From the NCBI GenBank assembly GCA_001430745.1, contig KQ481993.1, positions 1,034,472 to 1,074,508 on the forward strand: 40,037 bases of DNA. The letters are read 5' to 3'. A model generated the notes under the pieces. The model did no database searches and was not told the DNA's origin. It was given only the letters and a program-made list of their open reading frames with translations. Of the stretch, positions 11,501-21,500 are shown one piece after another. A program made the position numbers and the translations under genes. Within the stretch, counting starts at the first letter, position 1. The number at the start of each line of letters is the position of its first letter. The stretch comes from Auxenochlorella pyrenoidosa. Taxonomy: Eukaryota; Chlorophyta; Trebouxiophyceae; Chlorellales; Chlorellaceae.

Positions 11501-12223
11501 CGGTTCAGCTCTGCCGTTAGCTTTAGCGCCACCTCGTCGCTCTCCACCTGCGGCGCAGCAAGGTCCGCGGGGGCCCAGCAACAGATATGGGAGGAGGAGG
11601 CATGCACCGTCCCTTGGTCTTGAGAGAGGAAGGGGGCCCCGGCCAGTGCTGCATCCCTCGCCTCCACAGAAGGCGGAGGGGCAGCAGCGAGCCCACAAGA
11701 CTTGCCACAGGTAGCAGGCCTCTGGGGCGGTGCACGGCGCGCACTCAGCGTTGGCAGCCTCTCGGCAGACAACCCCGTGGCCGCCCAGGCAGCCCCCCCG
11801 GCTCACCACCACGTGGAAGAGCGAGTTGTTGGCCACCACCTCTGTGGCGGTGTACAGCTCCCGCCGGCAGTCAAACAGCTCAATCATCGTGCCATACACC
11901 TGGAGAGGAGGGGGGCAGAGGTGGGCGGAGGAGCGCTGTCGCCAGCCACGCAGCTCCGCAGGCCGTGCAGGGTGCACACACATGGCTGCTTCTCTTGCGC
12001 AGCTCCCACGCCACCCTGCTCTGCCGTGCATCACCGCCCTGCAGAGTGCTGCATTGCCGCCTGGGCGCGGGCCGCCCCATCCTTACCCTCACCCACCTGC
12101 CCCTCCAGCTGCAGCTCCTGCGCGATGCGCTTGACGCTGTTGAGCCCGCGCGACAGGTCACGGCCCAGGCTCTCTAGCACCCGCTCATGCACCCTCAGGT
12201 CCTCGTCCAGCTGCCGCCGCTGG
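5589..12223 (-). CDS. SMC3: Cohesin subunit SMC3, hinge to C-terminus only (5' truncated)
   Basis: Twenty exons read from 12223 down to the stop at 5591-5589 encode about 770 residues; SMC3 is normally about 1,200. Boundaries: 12223-12097, 11899-11807, 11547-11428, 11207-11136, 10905-10810, 10629-10552, 10326-10240, 10041-9868, 9595-9485, 9225-9046, 8834-8691, 8430-8266, 7951-7850, 7654-7532, 7287-7135, 6841-6749, 6576-6512, 6282-6198, 5977-5922, 5778-5589. The hinge is present (GTMIELFDC, TATEVVANNSLFHVV, VCRNLDIAGRVA, TMEGDQ, GGFYDPARSK). So are the C-terminal coil, with HINKKALDQYMNFTEQRDEL and DEAIERTFKGVAKQFRDIF, and the ATPase C-lobe: signature MKQLSGGQKTLVALALIFAI, Walker B FYLFDEIDAALDPQY, H-loop TTFHPQ. 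It is closest to plant SMC3. The tail after the family end is Ala-rich, then acidic. The intron at 8690-8431 starts with GC. The Walker A lobe and first coiled-coil arm are missing: the first exon begins in phase, needing one base from an upstream exon, but beyond 12290 lies an unrelated gene fragment. The family call is certain; the truncation may be an assembly fault. Confidence 0.95.
7977..7994 (+). repeat. 18-base poly-G run in SMC3 intron
   Basis: This uninterrupted G run lies between the exons at 8430-8266 and 7951-7850. On the coding strand it is a C run just upstream of the acceptor, so it acts as the intron's pyrimidine tract. Confidence 0.85.
9778..9804. repeat. CTGG tetranucleotide microsatellite in SMC3 intron
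   Basis: About six CTGG units lie in the intron between SMC3 exons 9868-10041 and 9485-9595. No role is visible. Confidence 0.8.
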
Positions 12224-12477
12224 CTGCAGGAAGGAATGGGGAGTGGGGTGGGTAGGGGGGTGGGGGGGGTGGGGGGGGGCGCCACGTGCGGGATGCATGG
12301 CTCTAGGGCCGGCCCAGCCCCGATGCCATCCCAGGCAGGCGCCCAGGGCCCAGCCACAGGCGGTGATGACAGCGTTGAGGGGCCAGGGCTGCCAGCCGCG
12401 CTGTGCCCCTGCTTGCTGCATGCTCGCTGCCCCGCCACCGCCCACTCCCCTGGCCCTGCGCCCCTGCTGCTCCGCAG
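12224..12477. other. Junction between truncated SMC3 and truncated FIST copy
   Basis: From 12224 upward the sequence reads, on the minus strand, as an intron preceding the first visible SMC3 exon. It is very G-rich at about 12237-12279, with runs of up to nine G. From roughly 12335 (weakly from 12290) it becomes alignable with 17165 onward, an intron of the FIST gene on the plus strand. Neither gene's missing part occurs elsewhere in the window. Confidence 0.75.
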
Positions 12478-13304
12478 CTAACGACACGGAGGCCCTGGCA
12501 GCTGTGCTGGCCCGCGCCAAGCAGCCCGGGCGCGTGCTGTGCGCCCAGCCGCTGCGTCTGTCTGCCGAGGGCGCGCGCAAGTGAGCGCCCGCATGGGCGC
12601 CAGCCACTGTGCACATGCGCTGCCCAGCAGGCCGCTGTGCAGCTCATCAAAGCCTCGCCAGGACCGCCCACCTATCGCCGCCCCAGCCCCCCCAGCCTCC
12701 TTCCCTGTCCCCTTGGCTTCTGGGCCCTGCAGCGCGCTGGCGACCGGGGTGGGCCAGCTGGCAGCGGCGCTGCCGGCCCCACACGCCCTGCTGCCCACCC
12801 ACAGCTGCGGGCTGGTGGCTGTCAGCTGCACCGCCAAGGGGCGCCAGATGTTCAAGGCGGTGGGGGTGGAGGCGGCAGCCATCCATGCAGCCAGCAGAGG
12901 GGTGGGTGCGGCTGGGCGGGGGGGCCAGGGAGCTGGGGCTTGCAGTTGGTTGGCAGCAGACTGCTGTTGAATGCGGCGCGAGGTGCATGCAGGCGCCGGG
13001 CTGTTTGCTGAGTGCGGGTGTCTCGAGCTTTGTTGCTGCTTCCCTTCACCAGCCGGCAAATGTTACGAGCATGCACGCTTGCTGAGCACCAGTCCAACCA
13101 GCCTGCCCTCCCTCCCCTCCCTCGCTCCAGCTGCCGCTGGCAGGTGTGTACTGCGACGGCGAGATCGGGCCCGCCATCCTGAATGCCAAGTCCGCGCTGC
13201 ATTGGGCTGGGGAGGCGGGGGACAGCGGCGACGCCCCCAGCCGGGGCCGCAGCGCGCTGCAGGGCTTCACCACCATCCTGACTGCTCTGGTCGGCACGCG
13301 CTAG
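12478..13304 (+). pseudogene. 3' fragment of a second FIST-domain gene (last three exons)
   Basis: Exons 12478-12580, 12733-12901 and 13131-13304 correspond one to one with the last three exons of the FIST gene (17358-17460, 17605-17773, 17991-18137). The first two have identical exon lengths and all phases match. The first exon reads NDTEALAAVLARAKQPGRV, and the last carries LPLAGVYCDGEIGPAILNAK, the typical FIST_C end. The last exon is 27 bases longer, adding nine residues (about DSGDAPSRGR) in frame. No stop or frameshift is seen and splice sites are intact, though introns have clearly diverged. This does not look like ordinary decay. The copy is headless because everything 5' of about 12290 is replaced by SMC3. 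It is either a true fragment or the end of an intact gene whose front was lost in assembly. Confidence 0.75.
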
Positions 13305-14430
13305 CGCTAGCCGGAGCGCAGCGTCGTGTCAAACGCAGCGGATTTCAAACCACTAGGCCGCCTTTTGCTGCGCGCCCTCTTTGTAAAGCGTCAATGCGAG
13401 CAAGACGGACAGAGCTTGGCCAAGGGGACATAGGCATGCAGATTTGATCGTAGCAGTGTGGAGCAGTATTGCCATTTGGAAGCTGCGCCTGCTGCGCTAT
13501 GCTACGCTCCACTTCGTGGGGCACTTAAAGAGGGGGAGCATCCTTATTCAATAATAGTGGCAGTGGAGTGCTCATATAACAGCAAAGCCATCGCACTGCA
13601 CGCAGCAGTACGCCGCAATGTTGATGGGTGCACACTGCCAGCCAAAGGACTCCTTCGCCCAAACCCTCATGTATTCATAGACAACCCTTAACCCTATGTA
13701 GACAACAGTCGCATGTTGAGATCAAACATCAAAAACCTTTCGAAGGATCAGGTAATTAAAATCAAATCGCAGAGGCTTCCCACATGTCGGCAGACCAGCT
13801 GTGGACAGATAGGCATAGCAGGCGTGCCGAGCTGGGGGCTGTTGCCCGTGACAGCTGACAGGTATGCTGCCAAGTGCGTTAGCAACCCCTTGCGCCAGCA
13901 AGCTGTCATCTGTCAGCGCCCTTAAGCCGTGGATGTCCACAGCTGATTGCCAGCGGGCCCAGCAGTAGTCGGGGTTCCTGCCATGCGGGGCGCAGCAGGC
14001 AAATGGCCGCCCCGTCACATGAGCCCCCGAATGCATGCGTGCGCCTCGGCCGTCCACCTTTTCGCCTTCGACATTCCCTTTGACTGCTAACTTACGTCGT
14101 CTGGGCTCACGGGCGCTCTTTGCCCAAGTCAAGGGCTTGTTCGGGAGCGGCTTGCGCTTCTGACGCCGATCCAGGCCATGGGGGGTGCGCACAAAGGCAG
14201 GAGGGCTTCTTGCTTGGGGGCAGAGAGGGGCAGAGAGCGGCATGGCCCCCAAACTCCTTTCAGTAGGTCCCCGCCACCTCCGTGCTGGGTGCTGCGCATG
14301 CCTCTCTGCCCCATCCTTGTGGTGGTCTCATAACAACTTCAAAGTGTGTGGTCTCACAACAACATCAAAGGTCTTGCAGGACTACTGGGCCTCACGGATG
14401 AGCTGCTGCTCTAGATACTGCATTCAGCAG
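13305..14430. other. Intergenic region; partly duplicated 3' flank
   Basis: I see no supported gene. Stretches around 13600-13650, 13780-13960 and 14030-14050 resemble 18235-18295, 18390-18540 and 18565-18590, so the tandem duplication ran past the FIST stop. A TGTAA lies at 13382. The unresolved first exon of the next FIST gene may lie near 14241 (an ATG followed by a GTAGGT donor). A basic reading frame on the minus strand at about 14039-14168 is unexplained. Confidence 0.5.
13382..13386 (+). terminator. TGTAA poly(A)-like signal after FIST fragment
   Basis: This TGTAA lies 78 bases after the stop of the FIST 3' fragment. It fits the green-algal polyadenylation signal; the assignment is positional. 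Confidence 0.35.
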
Positions 14431-17400
14431 GCGCACCAGCCGTGGCCAGGGCAGCCACGCTGTGCCGACTCCTCCGGCATGCGCAGCAGCAGTTGGCGGC
14501 GCTGCCGGCCTTTGCCTCGGCCGCATTGCTGGAGGACGACATGTCAGTTGCAACTCCTTGCAGCCCTCCTTGCAACTTTGCAAGGGTAAACTTCCCAACC
14601 TGGCACCGCCCTCCCCGGCTGAGCCCTGTGGCGCGCCCTCCCTGCGCCCTCAGCTCACAGCACGGAACCTGCCCCCATGGCCCGCAGGGAAGTCGAAGAG
14701 TGCGTGCATGGTGCAGTGAGGGAGGCCCTGGCCGCCATGCCCGCCGCAGTCGACGTCTGCCTGCTCTTTGTGGCCGCGGGGGCTCCCGGCAGGTGGGCGC
14801 ATGGCTGCCCAAAGCACTGCAGCCGAGCCATGCGTGCTCATGCACCTGCAGGCTTGACCAACCAATTGCTGGGCGGTCCCGCCCGTGCTGCGCTGAGCAG
14901 CTGTGTCCTTTCCCACCGAGACACACGTGGGTGGCCCCTCTGCCCGCTGGCGCGCAGGGACCCGGGCGCGGCGCCCCTTGCGGGCCTGGTGCCGCTGTGC
15001 CAGGAGCTGCTGCCTCCAAGTGAGTGTTCCAGGCGGGGCGTGCACATGCGCTCTCCGCGTGGCTGCCGGGAAGCGGATCTGCTGCGCCGCCTTGGTGTGC
15101 ATGCACCCTCGCGCCACACCCCCTCGCAAGCCCTCCTCAGGAGGCTGTTCCCGCAGGAGCGCTGGTGGTGGGGTGCTGCGGGCGCGGCTTGTTTGGCATT
15201 CAAGGAGGGACTCCTGTGGAGCTGGACCCGTCGCAGGGGGGGAGGGGCGCCTCAGGTGGGCTGCCCGGGAGGGGGCCTAGCACATATGCGTTTGCATGCT
15301 GGCCCCAACGAGCCTGGGGCCATGGAATCAGTGGGGCACGAGCCCAGGCCGGGCCTTGCGCCTTGCCTTTGTGGGCGCAACATCCGCGCACGATCTATTT
15401 TCAGCACTGATCCCGCGCTGGTGTGCCACCTGGCCCCCCTGCAGTGCTGCTGGGCCGGCTTCCGGGGACTAGGCTGCGCGCCTATGCCGCTCAGGAGCCC
15501 GCTGCTGGTGAGGGCGGGGGCCATTGCTTGCAGGTGCCCGCCACGCACGCCGCCCTGCACGTCCGCCCAATCTGCACCGAGCTGGACGCGCGTGGGGGTG
15601 CATGAAGCGTCACTCCTGAAAGCCCCCCCAACCCCCACCCCGACCGTGCTCTGCTTGCCCCCCGCCCCTGCTGCTGTCTGCAGGCGGCTGGTCCTCGGCG
15701 GAGGCGATGCGCTCCTGGCTGGGCCTAGGCCTGGGGGAGCCGCCGCCCGACAGCTGCCTGCTGTTTGGCTCGGACGACACCGGGGGGCTGGAGGGGTGCG
15801 CAGGCAGGCTTGCGGCCGCCCTGCCCGGGATGGTGCTGACGGGTGGGTGGGGGCCAGGGGTTTGCTGCAAGCTGGTTGAGGGCATGCGATGAGGTTGGGG
15901 TGTGGGGCTTGGGGCAGGGGATGTTTAATTTTCGATGGCCCCGCGCATGGGCAGCGCCTGCCTGGCTGTTGAGCTGGGCTGTCTGCCGCCGGGCCCGGGT
16001 GACCCCGCCCCCCTCGCTGCCGTATGCCCCGCCGCTGCTGCAGGCGGCAACTGCCCAGACGAGGGCGAGCTCTTCTGCTCCCAGCCGCTCCAGCAGCCGT
16101 CAGACGCGGCGGATGCAGCAGCGGCGGAGGGCAGCGAGGGCGGCCCGGCCAAGCGGCGCTCGCAGGCGTCGCAGCGGCCCAGCTTTGTGGGCCTGCTCGT
16201 CAGCCAGCAGGGCCACGACGAGCCGGGAGGCAGCGCCGCTGGCGGCTGCAAGCCCAAGCTGCGCTGCGCGGGGCTGACGTCCCAGGGCATGAAGGGGGGC
16301 GAGCCGCTGCTGACACATGTGCACCTCATCCGGAGTTCTGTGACGCTGCAGCGCCTCAGCCCAACGGCCCGTTCCAGGGTGGGGCCCGGGCCGGCTGCAA
16401 GGCACGGCAACAGGGCGCGGGAGGACAGCGCTCGCTCGCCTGCCAGCCCATGCCACAGCTCCCTGATGCGCACGTCTGTGACATGTCCTGCGGCACTGGC
16501 CGCCCGAGGCGGCACCCGATTCAACGCCAGCCGCAGGCTCCCTCCTCTTGCCTTGGCCTGCGGTAGGCGCCCCCCCACCCCCACCCCCCACCCCGCCACA
16601 CACGCACGCGCACACGCACACGCACACGCACGCGCACGCGCTCGCGCGCGCGCGCACAACACACACACCACCACCACCACCACCAACCACCCCATGCAGT
16701 CAACGAGCTGATGGGGTTGGCGGCGCAGACCCTGCAGGGCGGCGACGCCACCCAACAGCTGTTCTACCTGGCCTGCGACGATGAGCGGCTGGGCCTCTGG
16801 GCGGGCGAACGCTATGGTGAGGCGCCGCACGCCGGGCTGCCTGGCAGCGCTGGCAGAAGGCAAGCATCGCGTGCTCGGCCCTGGTAGCAGTGTCTGCGGC
16901 CCCCCGGGGTGCGTGGCAGCAGGCGCGAAGCGCAGACGGTGCATGTGGCCCGCGCACCTGCCCAACAAGCCCCCCCCCCCTTGCGCCGCCCTCCGCTGGC
17001 ATGCAGCCCTGGGCAGCTTTGACGCCGCGGTGTCTGCCGGCGACCCCGTGGTGCTGCTGCAGCTGTACTGCACCGCGGCGGACGACGAGGCATCGGCCTT
17101 CGGTCGGTGGGCAGGAGCCGGCAGTGCACGCCTCTGGGGGCGGATCTGCACTCCACACCGCAGCGGGCGCCCAGGGCCCAGCCACAGGCGGCGGCGACAG
17201 CGTTGAAGGGCAAGGGGCTGCCAGCCTTGCGATGCCCGGTGGCGAAAACTGGCCGCGCCGCGCAACCACCGCCAGGTCTGCCCTGCCCATGCTTGCTGCA
17301 AACTGGCTGCACCACCACCGCCCGCTCTCCTGGCCCTGCGCCCCTGCTGCCCCGCAGCTAACGACACGGAGGCCCTGGCGGCCGTGCTGGCCCGAGCAGA

Positions 17401-18137
17401 GCAGCCCGGGCGCATGCTGTGCGCCCAGCCGCTGCGGCTGTCTGCCGAGGGCGCGCGCAGGTGGACCGCCACATGGGCGCCAGCCACTGTGCACGTGGAA
17501 ATCCCAGCAGGCCGCCGTGCAGTGCAATCTTCCCCTGATCGCCCGCCTGTTTGTCACCGCCCCAGCGTCCCCCCCTCCCCGCCCCCCGGCTCCTGGCCCT
17601 GCAGCGCGCTGGCGGCCGGGGTGGGCCAGCTGGCAGCGGCGCTGCCGGCCCCACATCCCCTGCTGCCCACCCACGGCTGCGGGCTGGTGGCCGTCAGCTG
17701 CTCCGCCAAGGGGCGCCAGATGTTCGAGTCGGAGGGTGTGGAGGCGGCGGCCATCCATGCAGCCAGCAGAGGGGTGGGTGCGGCTGGGCGGGGGGGCCAG
17801 GGAGCTGGGGCTTGCAGTTGGCTGTGGCAGCAGGCGGCTGTTGAATGTGTTGTGAGTTGCATGCAGGCGCCGGGCTGCTTGCTGGTTGCAGGCACCGTGA
17901 TAGTTCTGTTTGCTCCAGCCAGCCGGCAGACTCCTCCCATGCATGCTTGCTGTGCACCGTCCAACCGGCCTTCCTCATCCCTCGCTCCAGCTGCCGCTGG
18001 CGGGTGTGTACTGCGACGGCGAGATCGGGCCCGCCATCCTGAACGCCAAGTCCGCGCTGCGCTGGGCTGGGGAGGCCGGGGGCAGCGCACTGCAGGGCTC
18101 TTCCACCATCCTGACTGCTCTGGTCGGCACGCGCTAG
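14431..18137 (+). CDS. FIST-domain protein (FIST_N + FIST_C), start unresolved
   Basis: Twelve exons: ~14431-14542, 14688-14792, 14958-15019, 15157-15255, 15445-15597, 15684-15842, 16044-16562, 16700-16816, 17007-17102, 17358-17460, 17605-17773, 17991-18137. All phases agree. FIST_N signs are LPAFASAALLEDDMEVEEC, VDVCLLFVAAGAPGR, ALVVGCCGRGLFGIQGGTP and SVLLGRLPGTRLRAY. FIST_C signs are DSCLLFGSDDTGGLEGC, LPGMVLTGGNCPDEG, RPSFVGLLVSQQ, VNELMGLAAQTLQGGD and the final LPLAGVYCDGEIGP. FIST is a predicted small-ligand sensory domain, found in bacterial signalling proteins and in eukaryotic F-box proteins such as FBXO22; no F-box is visible here. The start is uncertain: one option is ATG at 14241-14243 with a GTAGGT donor spliced to the CAGCAGTTGG at about 14476. 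The 3' end of the 519-base exon (donor at 16563) is the weakest boundary; its last ~60 residues are low-complexity. Confidence 0.85.
16597..16658. repeat. CA/CG alternating purine-pyrimidine tract in FIST intron
   Basis: A run of CA and CG dinucleotides, broken near 16641, lies in the intron between 16563 and 16699. It is followed by CCA repeats up to the acceptor. Such alternating tracts can adopt Z-DNA; no function is shown. Confidence 0.8.
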
Positions 18138-18554
18138 CCGGAGCGCTGCATCTCATGTAAAACCATTAGGCTGCCTATTGCTGCTCGTGCATCTGTGAAG
18201 CTTCTTCAAGAAGGGCATGCGATAGCGAGGTCATCGCACTGCAGGCAGCGGTGCCCCGCCTTGTTGATGTATGCACACTGCCAGCCCCAGCACTGCTGCG
18301 CCATGAAACTTCAGAGAAAGCAAGCATGAATTAACAACAATAATCAATGACTATAAGAAGGATCAATCGTAAGGAATCAGGCCATGGAGTCTTTCTGCAT
18401 GTGAGCAGAGCAGTTGCGGGCTGACAGGCATGCTGCCAATCACGGCGCCACCCCTTGCGCCAGCAAGCTGTTGACATCATCCGTCAGCGCCCCATCAAGC
18501 TGTGGAGGCCAACTTCTGATTGCCAGCAGGCTCAGAAGGCAGATGGCCGCCCTG
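18138..18554. other. Convergent 3' flank of FIST and coiled-coil genes
   Basis: This 417-base region has a TGTAA at 18156, an AT-richer patch (18300-18375), and blocks similar to 13600-14050. I see no gene. Confidence 0.5.
18156..18160 (+). terminator. TGTAA poly(A)-like signal after FIST gene
   Basis: TGTAA starts 19 bases after the FIST stop, a normal position for the green-algal polyadenylation signal. Confidence 0.5.
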
Positions 18555-21500
18555 TCAGGCAGATGAGCCGGCGGTGCATGCGTGCACCTCGGCACTGCCA
18601 CTCCCACCAGACACCAGGTCGGCAGAGGCACGGTGGGTCATCTGCATGCCCTCTGCGCTGTCCGCAACATCTAGGCCGCCGCACTCTGCATCCCCAGCTG
18701 GGCTGCCCATCCCTGCAGCGGTGCCCACCTCGCCCTGCCTGTCAACCGCCACAGCGGCCGGGCTGCCTGCAGGCAGACCCTGCAGGAGCGATGCATGCTG
18801 CTGTGCCTGCTGCAGCTGCTGCTCCTGGCCCTCCTGCTCCTGCAGCGCTGCAGCGACTGCCGCTCCGAGGCCCTCCATGGCCGCAGCCTGCAGAAGGGCG
18901 GCCACATCATGCCCATCCGCCTGGCCTGACTCCATGCAACTGCCTGCTGGCTCCTCGCCTGCCACGCTGCCTGCCTGGTCCTCGTCCCGCTGCTGCCCTG
19001 CACAGAATGAGTTGTCGGCAGGGCCATGGTCCAAGCAAAGGTCAACCTGCCCCGCTGCCTGCAGCTGATCCCCTGCCTGCAGCGCATTTGGTGAGGATGG
19101 CGAAGGCTGCCTGGGAGGTCCCACTGGCGCTGGATCTGCCCCCTGATCCTCGGTAGCAAGCGTCTCAGCAGCATCTTTGGTGCCTGCCTCATGAGGCACG
19201 TCACAGCCCGCACTACTACGCCTGCTCGTGCTGCTGATTTCAGGGCTGAGCTGTTCTGCAGTGGGGTCAGCTGCGGCCTCGATCTGCTGCGCTGCGCCTG
19301 CTGAGCTGGTTTCTGCAGCTTCCATTCCATGCGGCGGGCTGATGCTGTGCTGCTCAAGCATCTCCAGCTGCTGCGTCTCCTCGCCCTCCTCTTCCGCCTG
19401 CTTCGTTGCCTCTTCAGCCACCGAGCTTGCACCACCCAGCAGGCCGCTGGCAGGGCGCGCAGCCGTGTGCGCGTCCCCGGCTGCCTCCAGCTGTGCTTTG
19501 TAACCGGCAGAGAGGGCATCTGCATAGCAGGCGCCTGCGTCGTCCTCTTCCCACACCTTGTGCTGCGCAGCCACCACCTCTGCTGCCTGCGAATCCTTGG
19601 TCAAGCTCACAGCTGACCTGGCGGCATCAAGTGGGCTCAGCAGGCTGCCGCCCGATGCCTTGACAGCCTGCAAGCAAGAGGGCAGATGCTAACAGATGCA
19701 GCGTCACAGATCTGCAAGATGGCTTATAAGAAGCAGTGCCCGATTCACAGCAGGTTGCAGGCAGATGCAGGGCGAGCGGTAAAAGAAGAGTGGCCATCCC
19801 CCAAACCACCAGATCCAGGGTCCTCCACGGCCTTGCCTGTATTTTGCAGTAGACATCCTCCACATGCACAGCAGCTGCAGAGCGCTGCTTATCCAGCCAG
19901 GTGGGACGGCTGCCAGTGGGGACCGGCCCCCCACTGTGCACAGCAGCGCAGCCATGTGGGAATGCCGTGCCCGCCTCTAGCCCTGCTTGCAGGGTGCTGA
20001 TTGCTGGCAGGCTAGCAATGCTTGCTGAGGCATGGCCCACAGCGGCTGCGAGCGTGCGAGAGGCAGGGAACACAGGGCGGCCAGCCAGCCTCTGCAGTGC
20101 GCCTGCCCCCCCGGCGTGCTATGCTGCAGCTGCCGCCTGCCTGAGTGCTGGCATGTGCTGGGCATGCTGAATCGCCAACTCTCGCTGGTGCGCAGCCGCC
20201 CCCTGTCGCCTGCACGCAATCCCAAGGGGGTTGGATGGAGGGCAATGGTGTTTGGCGCCTTGGCACTCCAGGCACACAGCGGAACATAGCCCCTGCCGCC
20301 CTCCCTGCTCTGCCGCCTCACGGGCGGTGCTGCAGCGGGCCGCCACCCCCCACCTGCGGTGCTCTGCAATCTTCTCTGCCGCGGCGGCCTCCAGGCGGTG
20401 CACCAGGTAGGCCTCGCGCTTGGCCTCTCTGGCGGCCAGCGAGTCCTCCAGCTGCGCAAAACGCCGCTCCTGCGAGGCACAGGAGGGGGGCGGGGCGGGG
20501 GGGGGGGGGCACCGCATGGTGCACGCAACTACAGGTNNNNNNNNNNNNNNNNNNNNNNNNNNNNNNNNNNNNNNNNNNNNNNNNNNNNNNNNNNNNNNNN
20601 NNNNNNNNNNNNNNNNNNNNNNNNNNNNNNNNNNNNNNNNNNNNNNNNNNNNNNNNNNNNNNNNNNNNNNNNNNNNNNNNNNNNNNNNNNNNNNNNNNNN
20701 NNNNNNNNNNNNNNNNNNNNNNNNNNNNNNNNNNNNNNNNNNNNNNNNNNNNNNNNNNNNNNNNNNNNNNNNNNNNNNNNNNNNNNNNNNNNNNNNNNNN
20801 NNNNNNNNNNNNNNNNNNNNNNNNNNNNNNNNNNNNNNNNNNNNNNNNNNNNNNNNNNNNNNNNNNNNNNNNNNNNNNNNNNNNNNNNNNNNNNNNNNNN
20901 NNNNNNNNNNNNNNNNNNNNNNNNNNNNNNNNNNNNNNNNNNNNNNNNNNNNNNNNNNNNNNNNNNNNNNNNNNNNNNNNNNNNNNNNNNNNNNNNNNNN
21001 NNNNNNNNNNNNNNNNNNNNNNNNNNNNNNNNNNNNNNNNNNNNNNNNNNNNNNNNNNNNNNNNNNNNNNNNNNNNNNNNNNNNNNNNNNNNNNNNNNNN
21101 NNNNNNNNNNNNNNNNNNNNNNNNNNNNNNNNNNNNNNNNNNNNNNNNNNNNNNNNNNNNNNNNNNNNNNNNNNNNNNNNNNNNNNNNNNNNNNNNNNNN
21201 NNNNNNNNNNNNNNNNNNNNNNNNNNNNNNNNNNNNNNNNNNNNNNNNNNNNNNNNNNNNNNNNNNNNNNNNNNNNNNNNNNNNNNNNNNNNNNNNNNNN
21301 NNNNNNNNNNNNNNNNNNNNNNNNNNNNNNNNNNNNNNNNNNNNNNNNNNNNNNNNNNNNNNNNNNNNNNNNNNNNNNNNNNNNNNNNNNNNNNNNNNNN
21401 NNNNNNNNNNNNNNNNNNNNNNNNNNNNNNNNNNNNNNNNNNNNNNNNNNNNNNNNNNNNNNNNNNNNNNNNNNNNNNNNNNNNNNNNNNNNNNNNNNNN

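Noticed and set aside
15508..15536. Possible mini-intron in a FIST exon (GTGAGG to TTGCAG)
   Set aside because: It is under 30 bases, too short for a normal intron, and reading through keeps the frame that fits the downstream exon.
16597..16690. Possible CRISPR array or telomere-like repeat
   Set aside because: There is no repeat-spacer structure and no telomere unit; it is a simple dinucleotide/trinucleotide microsatellite in a nuclear intron.
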